Positions 5,706 through 9,490 of a DNA stretch of 9,490 bases are shown one piece after another. The notes below the pieces were generated by a model, which did no database searches, had not been told where the DNA came from, and saw only the letters and a program-made list of their open reading frames with translations. Within the stretch, counting starts at the first letter, position 1, and every line of letters begins with the position of its first letter. This stretch comes from Brachybacterium sp. (lineage in GTDB: Bacteria > Actinomycetota > Actinomycetes > Actinomycetales > Dermabacteraceae): NCBI GenBank assembly GCA_030451965.1, contig JAKDNE010000104.1, forward strand, positions 1 to 9,490, given 5' to 3'. The position numbers and the translations under genes are program-made.

Positions 5706-6947
5706 TCAGGCGCTGGTGAAGACCACCGCGATGTCGTGGCCGCCGAAGCCGAAGGCATTGTTCAGCACGGCGATGTCACCGCCGGGCAGCTCGGCCGGGG
5801 CGTTCTGTGCGATCCGCATCGGGGTCTCGGGATCGAGGTTCTCGATGTTGATCGTCGGCGGTGCGATCCGGTGGTAGGAGGCCAGGGCCGAGAACAGTGA
5901 CTCCAGCGCCCCCGCACCGCCCAGCAGGTGACCGGTCATCGACTTGGTCGAGGTGACCACGACCTGGTCGGTGACGCCATCCAGCGCGTCGGAGACGGCC
6001 CGCAGCTCGCCGATGTCGCCGAGCGGGGTGGAGGTGCCGTGGGCGTTGACGTGGACGATGTCGCTCGGGGAGAGGTCGGCATCCTCCATCGCCTCGCGCA
6101 CCGCACGAGACTGGCCATCGGCCGACGGCGCGGAGATGTGGTGCGCGTCCGAGGCCATGCCGCGCCCGGAGGCGTAGGCGTAGACGCGGGCACCGCGCGC
6201 GGTGGCGTGCTCCTCGCTCTCGAGCACCAGGATGGCGGCGCCCTCGCCGAGGACGAATCCGTCGCGATCCACGTCGTAGGGGCGCGAGGCGTGCTCGGGG
6301 TCATCGACCCGGCCGGAGAGGGCGCGGATGTTCGCGAAGGCGGCGATGGTCATCGGGTGGATCGACGCCTCGGTGCCGCCAACGACGACCATGTCAGCGC
6401 GCCCGTCGCGGATCATGCCCATCCCCAGGGCCACGGCTTCGGCGCCGGAGGCGCACGCGGAGACGGGGGTGTGGGCACCGGCGCGGGCACCGAGCTCCAT
6501 GGAGATCTGTGCGGCCGACCCGTTGGCCATCAGCATCGGCACGGTGAACGGGTTGACCCGACGGGCACCGCGCTCACGTACGACGTCCCACTGGTCCAGC
6601 GTCGTCCAGATCCCGCCGATGCCGGTGCCGACCACGACGCCGAGCCGGTCCGGGTCGACCTCGGGGGCGCCGGCGTCGGCCCAGGCCTCGCGAGCGGCGA
6701 CCATCGAGTACTGACCGGAGGGGTCCAGCTTCCTAGACTCCGGGCGGCTGAGCGAATCGAGCGCGCCGGGGACCAGCTGGCAGGCGAAGTCCACGGACAG
6801 TCCGTAGCGCTCTTTCCAGTCGTTGTCGAAGGTGCGTGCGGTGGAGGTTCCGGCCAGGGCGGCCTCCCAGGTGGAGGTGACGTCACCGCCGAGCGGGCTG
6901 ACGGTGCCGAGGCCGGTCACGGCGACACGGGAACGGGGAGCGGGCAT
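5706..6947 (-). CDS. fabF: beta-ketoacyl-ACP synthase II
   Basis: This condensing enzyme elongates acyl-ACP with malonyl-ACP in type II fatty acid synthesis. The 413-residue thiolase-fold protein starts with the family's VAVTGLGTVSPLG. It carries the Cys-His-His set: Cys165 in TPVSACASGAEA, His303 in VNAHGTSTPLGD and His340 in KSMTGHLLGGAGALE with Lys335. The C-terminus has NNAFGFGGHD, the glycine-rich loop of FabF/FabB. Cys-His-His, unlike the Cys-His-Asn of FabH, separates it from initiation synthases. The ATG at 6947 follows GGAGG (minus strand, 6957-6953) at 5 bases. It is the last gene of the fab cluster, 72 bases after acpP with a strong hairpin between them. The length is normal. Confidence 0.96.
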   Translation of the reverse strand: MPAPRSRVAVTGLGTVSPLGGDVTSTWEAALAGTSTARTFDNDWKERYGLSVDFACQLVPGALDSLSRPESRKLDPSGQYSMVAAREAWADAGAPEVDPDRLGVVVGTGIGGIWTTLDQWDVVRERGARRVNPFTVPMLMANGSAAQISMELGARAGAHTPVSACASGAEAVALGMGMIRDGRADMVVVGGTEASIHPMTIAAFANIRALSGRVDDPEHASRPYDVDRDGFVLGEGAAILVLESEEHATARGARVYAYASGRGMASDAHHISAPSADGQSRAVREAMEDADLSPSDIVHVNAHGTSTPLGDIGELRAVSDALDGVTDQVVVTSTKSMTGHLLGGAGALESLFSALASYHRIAPPTINIENLDPETPMRIAQNAPAELPGGDIAVLNNAFGFGGHDIAVVFTSA

Positions 6948-6980
6948 ACGGACCTCCGGGTCGGGGCGTCTCGAAACGGC

Positions 6981-7010
6981 GACGCCCGGGACGGGATCGT
7001 CCCGGGCGTC
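6981..7010 (-). promoter_or_regulatory. strong hairpin between acpP and fabF (attenuator or mRNA-stability element)
   Basis: GACGCCCGGGACG (6981-6993) and CGTCCCGGGCGTC (6998-7010) are exact reverse complements around a 4-base loop, giving a 13-bp G/C-rich stem. It begins 9 bases after the acpP stop. No T run follows on the minus strand, so it is not a standard intrinsic terminator. The arm nearer fabF can alternatively pair with GGGCGTC at 6964-6970 (7 bp, 10-base loop), so two mutually exclusive folds exist just upstream of the fabF ribosome binding site. It may protect the acpP mRNA 3' end or reduce readthrough into fabF. Confidence 0.55.
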
Positions 7011-7019
7011 AGGCGGGGC

Positions 7020-7268
7020 TCAGTTCTGAGCGCCCTCGATGTACTTGACGGCGTCGCCGACGGTGGCGAGGTTCTTGACCTCTTCGTCGGGGATGCGGAC
7101 ATCGAACTTCTCTTCGGCGTTGACCACGATGGTCATCATCGAGATGGAGTCGATGTCGAGGTCGTCGGTGAAGGACTTCTCGAGCTTGACGTCCTCGGTG
7201 GCGACACCGGTCTCCTCGTTCACGATCTCGGCGAGGCCCTCGAGGATCTCGTTCTCGGTGTGTGCCAT
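7020..7268 (-). CDS. acpP: acyl carrier protein
   Basis: This 82-residue, strongly acidic protein carries growing acyl chains on a 4'-phosphopantetheine arm. Ser41 in DLDIDSISM is the attachment site at the start of helix II; the usual DSL is DSI here, a conservative change. The rest follows the ACP four-helix pattern: helix I NEILEGLAEIV, recognition helix II SISMMTIVVNAEEKF, then VRIPDEEVKNLATVGDAVKYI. The ATG at 7268 follows AAGGAG (7279-7274) at 5 bases, an excellent site fitting the high expression expected of ACP. The 136-base gap upstream could hold an internal promoter, and the hairpin downstream separates it from fabF. Confidence 0.97.
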   Translation of the reverse strand: MAHTENEILEGLAEIVNEETGVATEDVKLEKSFTDDLDIDSISMMTIVVNAEEKFDVRIPDEEVKNLATVGDAVKYIEGAQN

Positions 7269-7305
7269 GGATGCTCCTTCAGGTGTGCGGATGTGTGGCG
7301 GTCAC

Positions 7306-7334
7306 AGACTACCCGTGCTACCGCGGGGTAACTG
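7306..7334 (-). promoter_or_regulatory. weak candidate internal promoter before acpP
   Basis: Read on the minus strand, TAGTCT (7311-7306) could be a -10 box, with CAGTTA (7334-7329) 17 bases upstream as a poor -35 (2 of 6 matches to TTGACA). The bases between hold an imperfect palindrome, TACCCCGCGGTA. The fabH-acpP gap of 136 bases is much wider than the 1-base fabD-fabH junction, so extra transcription for acpP would make sense, but the sequence support is thin. Confidence 0.22.
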
Positions 7335-7390
7335 GCCGGTGGGGAATGTGTCCGCCCCTCGGCGTGACGCGGCTGACAATCCCTCATGCC

Positions 7391-7419
7391 GGATCAGGCC
7401 AGGATCAGGGCAGGATCAG
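7391..7419. repeat. three GGATCAG repeats, 11-base period, over the fabH stop
   Basis: GGATCAG occurs at 7391-7397, 7402-7408 and 7413-7419, each separated by 4 bases (GCCA, GGCA). The third copy lies in fabH and encodes part of the C-terminal LIL, the middle copy contains the TGA stop, and the first is beyond the gene. It looks like a small local tandem duplication of the gene end. Eleven bases is close to one helical turn, but I see no further evidence for a protein binding site. Confidence 0.6.
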
Positions 7420-8406
7420 CACCTGGCCGGCGTAGGAGAGGCCCGCGCCGAAGCCGAACTGCACGAGCACGTCGCCGCTCTTCGCAGCGCCCTCCTCGAT
7501 CAGCCGATGCGTGGCCAGCGGGATCGAGGCGGCCGAGGTGTTGCCGGTCTCGGCGATGTCGCGGCCGATCACGACGGAATCGGGCAGCTTCAGCTGCTTG
7601 GCGAGCTCGTCGATGATGCGCATGTTCGCCTGATGGGGGACGAACACGTCGACGTCCTCGATGGTGAGACCGGACTTGTCGAGCATCTCGCGGACCTTCT
7701 CCGCGGTGTGCCACACGGCCCAGCGGAACACGGTGCGGCCGTCCTGCTCGAGAGTGGGCCACACGCCTTCGCCGTCGCGGTACTCGATGAGGGAGTTGGT
7801 CATCCGGATGGTGTCCCAGTGCTCGCCGTCGCTGCCCCATACCGTCGGGCCGATCTTCGGCTCGTCGCTCGGGCCGACCACTGCGGCGCCCGCACCGTCG
7901 CCGAGCAGGAAGGAGATCGAGCGGTCGGTGGGGGAGACGACGTCGGAGAGCTTCTCGGCACCGATGACCAGCACGTGGCGTGCGGCGCCCGAGCGGATCA
8001 GCGAATCGGCCTGACCGATGCCGTAGGCGAAGCCGGCGCAGGCCGCGGAGATGTCGTAGGCGATGACATCGGGCCGACCCAGCTGCCCGGCCAGCAGCGT
8101 CGCGAGCGACGGCGTCTGGTATGGGAAGGTGATCGTGGAGACGATGATCGCGTCGAGGGTCTCCAGATCGATGCCGGAACGCTCCACGGCCTCCTGCGCG
8201 GCCGTGAGCGCGAGGTCCTTGACGCCGACGTCCTTGCTGGCCCGCTTGCGGGTGACGATGCCGGTGCGCTGGCGGATCCACTCGTCGGAGGAGTCGATCG
8301 GGCCGACCAGATCGTCGTTGGGAACGACGAGGTCGCCCCGGGCCGCGCCATAGGCGAGGACCCGGGAGCCGGCGACGGTGGGCTGGGCGGTGAGGGAGAC
8401 GGTCAT
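7405..8406 (-). CDS. fabH: beta-ketoacyl-ACP synthase III
   Basis: This enzyme starts fatty acid chains by condensing acyl-CoA with malonyl-ACP. The 333-residue product has the Cys-His-Asn triad of FabH: Cys123 in DISAACAGFAYG, His258 in VFVPHQANMRI and Asn289 in ETGNTSAASIPLA. Other landmarks are DEWIRQRTGI near residue 40, LLGDGAGAAV near 168 and the C-terminal GFGAGLSYAGQVL. The ATG at 8406 has AGGAG (8418-8414) 7 bases upstream and is one base after the fabD stop, so translation is probably coupled. An upstream in-frame ATG at 8448 would add a Pro-rich tail inside fabD and has no support. Primer choice (branched or straight) cannot be read from sequence; actinobacterial FabH often uses branched acyl-CoAs. 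Confidence 0.95.
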   Translation of the reverse strand: MTVSLTAQPTVAGSRVLAYGAARGDLVVPNDDLVGPIDSSDEWIRQRTGIVTRKRASKDVGVKDLALTAAQEAVERSGIDLETLDAIIVSTITFPYQTPSLATLLAGQLGRPDVIAYDISAACAGFAYGIGQADSLIRSGAARHVLVIGAEKLSDVVSPTDRSISFLLGDGAGAAVVGPSDEPKIGPTVWGSDGEHWDTIRMTNSLIEYRDGEGVWPTLEQDGRTVFRWAVWHTAEKVREMLDKSGLTIEDVDVFVPHQANMRIIDELAKQLKLPDSVVIGRDIAETGNTSAASIPLATHRLIEEGAAKSGDVLVQFGFGAGLSYAGQVLILP

Positions 8407-8407
8407 G

Positions 8408-9361
8408 TCAGTTCTCCTGGGCTGTGGGGGCGGCGGTGGTGCCGGCATGCTCGCGCACCAGGGTGCGGGCGGCGTCGAGGTCGTCGGGGGTGTTGAGGTT
8501 CGCCAGGGCGATGCCCTTGAGCTCGCGCTTGGCCAGCCCGGTCAGGGTCCCGGCAGGGGCGACCTCGATCATCGCGGTCACTCCGCGATCGCGCAGCGTC
8601 GCCATGCAGGCCTCCCAGTCGACGGGGGCGGCGACCTGGTCCACGATCAGTTCGAGGTACCGGGCGCCGGAGGTGATGACCTCGCCGCTCGCGTTCGAGA
8701 TCAGCGGAATCGTCGGATCCTGGGGAGTCAGGCGCGGGGCGAAGGCGGCGAGCTCCTCGCGGGCGCCGGCCATGTGCGGGGTGTGGAACGCACCGGCGAC
8801 CTGCAGCGGGATCACGCGGGCCTTGGCCGGACCGTCCTCCGCGAGGGCTGCGATCTGGGCCTTCGTCCCTGCGGCGACCACCTGTGCGGCGGAATTGATA
8901 TTGGCAGCGCGCAGGCCGTGACGCTCGATCGTCGCCACGACGTCCTCGCGGACGCCGCCGACGACCGCGGCCATGGAGGTGGGCTCGGCGGCGGCGGCCT
9001 TGGCCATCGCCTGCGAACGGACCGCGACCAGACGCATCGCGTCCTCATTGCTGAGCACACCACCGAGCGCGGCAGCGGTGAGCTCACCGACGCTGTGGCC
9101 GGCGAAGGCGTCGGCGGCAGGAAGGTCCTCGCCCTGGTACAGGGCCGACGCGGCGATGATGCCGGCGGCCACCAGCAGCGGCTGGGCCACCGCGGTGTCG
9201 CGGAGGGTGTCCGCATCGGACTCGGTGCCGTGACGGAGCAGATCGATGCCGGCGGGCTCCGCAAGCGCCGCGAGGGCGTCGTCGACACCGGGCAGCTCGC
9301 GCCACGGGCTCAGGAAACCGGGCTTCTGTGCCCCTTGTCCGGGACAGACGATCGCGAGCAC
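8408..9361 (-). CDS. fabD: malonyl-CoA:ACP transacylase
   Basis: FabD moves the malonyl group from CoA to ACP, supplying both FabH and FabF. The 317-residue protein starts with LAIVCPGQGAQ (oxyanion-hole Gln). It carries the nucleophile Ser90 in FAGHSVGELTAA, the carboxylate-binding Arg115 in AVRSQAM and the catalytic His193 in VAGAFHTPHM. The C-terminal half has ISNASGE and MIEVAPAGTLTGL, as in the family. The start is a GTG at 9361-9359, with GGAGG (9371-9367) 5 bases upstream; no in-frame ATG nearby fits the conserved N-terminus. It is the first recognisable gene of the fab operon and overlaps the fabH ribosome binding site. A regulator gene often precedes it in Actinobacteria but would lie beyond the window. 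Confidence 0.96.
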   Translation of the reverse strand: MLAIVCPGQGAQKPGFLSPWRELPGVDDALAALAEPAGIDLLRHGTESDADTLRDTAVAQPLLVAAGIIAASALYQGEDLPAADAFAGHSVGELTAAALGGVLSNEDAMRLVAVRSQAMAKAAAAEPTSMAAVVGGVREDVVATIERHGLRAANINSAAQVVAAGTKAQIAALAEDGPAKARVIPLQVAGAFHTPHMAGAREELAAFAPRLTPQDPTIPLISNASGEVITSGARYLELIVDQVAAPVDWEACMATLRDRGVTAMIEVAPAGTLTGLAKRELKGIALANLNTPDDLDAARTLVREHAGTTAAPTAQEN

Positions 9362-9390
9362 GGGGACCTCCAGGGGAGAGAGACGGGGGA

Positions 9391-9418
9391 CGGCCCGCTC
9401 GAACGACGAGACGGGCCG
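9391..9418 (-). promoter_or_regulatory. hairpin in the fabD leader
   Basis: CGGCCCGCTCG (9391-9401) pairs with CGAGACGGGCCG (9407-9418) around a 5-base loop, leaving one bulged base (9411). The 11-bp stem stands about 20 bases before the fabD ribosome binding site on the minus strand. The bases that follow on that strand are C/T-rich (TCCCCCGTCTCTCTCCCC) but not a T run. It could end an upstream transcript or influence fabD expression. Confidence 0.4.
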
Positions 9419-9435
9419 ACGGTGGGAGAGACCGA

Positions 9436-9490
9436 CGGGGGGGCCCCGCCCCCCCGCCGGGGGGGCGCCCGCGGGGGGGGGGGGGGGGGG
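9436..9490. other. A/T-free terminal run ending in 18 G (probable sequence-end artefact)
   Basis: The last 55 bases contain only G and C, in runs such as a 7-G and a 7-C block, and finish with 18 consecutive G (9473-9490). Long homopolymer G at an end is typical of failed cycles in two-colour sequencing or of collapsed contig ends. It should not be interpreted biologically without read support. Confidence 0.75.

Noticed and set aside
5928..7331. A 467-codon plus-strand open frame opposite fabF and acpP
   Set aside because: It runs antisense to two certain genes, is rich in Gly, Asp, His and Val, as mirrored frames are, and matches no family.
8407..8448. ATG at 8448 as the start of fabH
   Set aside because: It adds a Pro-rich tail lying inside fabD, without a good ribosome binding site. 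The ATG at 8406 has AGGAG at 7 bases.
7039..8496. A 485-codon plus-strand open frame opposite acpP and fabH
   Set aside because: It is antisense to strongly supported genes and its composition is that of a mirrored high-GC frame.
1..9490. CRISPR array, toxin-antitoxin pair, defence island or biosynthetic cluster
   Set aside because: There are no regularly spaced repeats with variable spacers and no matching protein families. The identified genes are metabolic, regulatory and translational.

Overview
The window is high-GC DNA with strong G/C preference at third codon positions. It reads as a chromosome segment of a high-GC Gram-positive (Actinobacteria, probably Micrococcales and perhaps near Brachybacterium/Dermabacteraceae; the genus is a guess). 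The signs are a DUF3145 protein, an actinobacterial-style peptide deformylase, the compact order fabD-fabH-acpP-fabF, and tRNA genes with no encoded CCA. The last ~55 bases contain no A or T and end in a run of 18 G, which looks like a contig end or sequencing artefact.

Bases 1-1146 are gene-poor. A possible 3' gene end (1-174) is followed by ~630 bases of degenerate sequence holding a short IS110-type transposase remnant on the minus strand, then by a small, very acidic, proline-rich ORF (805-969) with a good ribosome binding site. A minus-strand tRNA with a CAT anticodon (1147-1220) is best read as tRNA-Ile2, the lysidine-modified tRNA that reads AUA.

Bases 1303-3869 are a divergent pair: a cytoplasmic GH5-like (clan GH-A) glycoside hydrolase on the minus strand and a LacI-family repressor on the plus strand. 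The gap between them holds an imperfect 14-bp palindrome with a central CG that overlaps a TATAGT -10 box for the hydrolase. This suggests a local sugar-induced circuit with autoregulation.

Bases 3937-5621 are housekeeping genes on the plus strand: tRNA-Asn(GTT), a perfect 26-bp palindrome (likely terminator), an OsmC-family protein whose stop codon overlaps the start of peptide deformylase (ATGA), and a DUF3145 protein.

Bases 5706-9361 are the fatty-acid synthase II core operon on the minus strand, in transcription order fabD (GTG start), fabH, acpP, fabF. It supplies malonyl-ACP, primes the chain by condensing acyl-CoA with malonyl-ACP, carries the chain on ACP, and elongates it. fabD and fabH are one base apart. 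acpP and fabF are separated by a strong hairpin that may adjust ACP relative to FabF. No fabG, fabZ or fabI is present here.

Nothing in the window is convincingly a new defence, mobile or biosynthetic system. The points most worth checking are the regulatory hairpin before fabF, the LacI operator, the OsmC/deformylase coupling and the transposase remnant.
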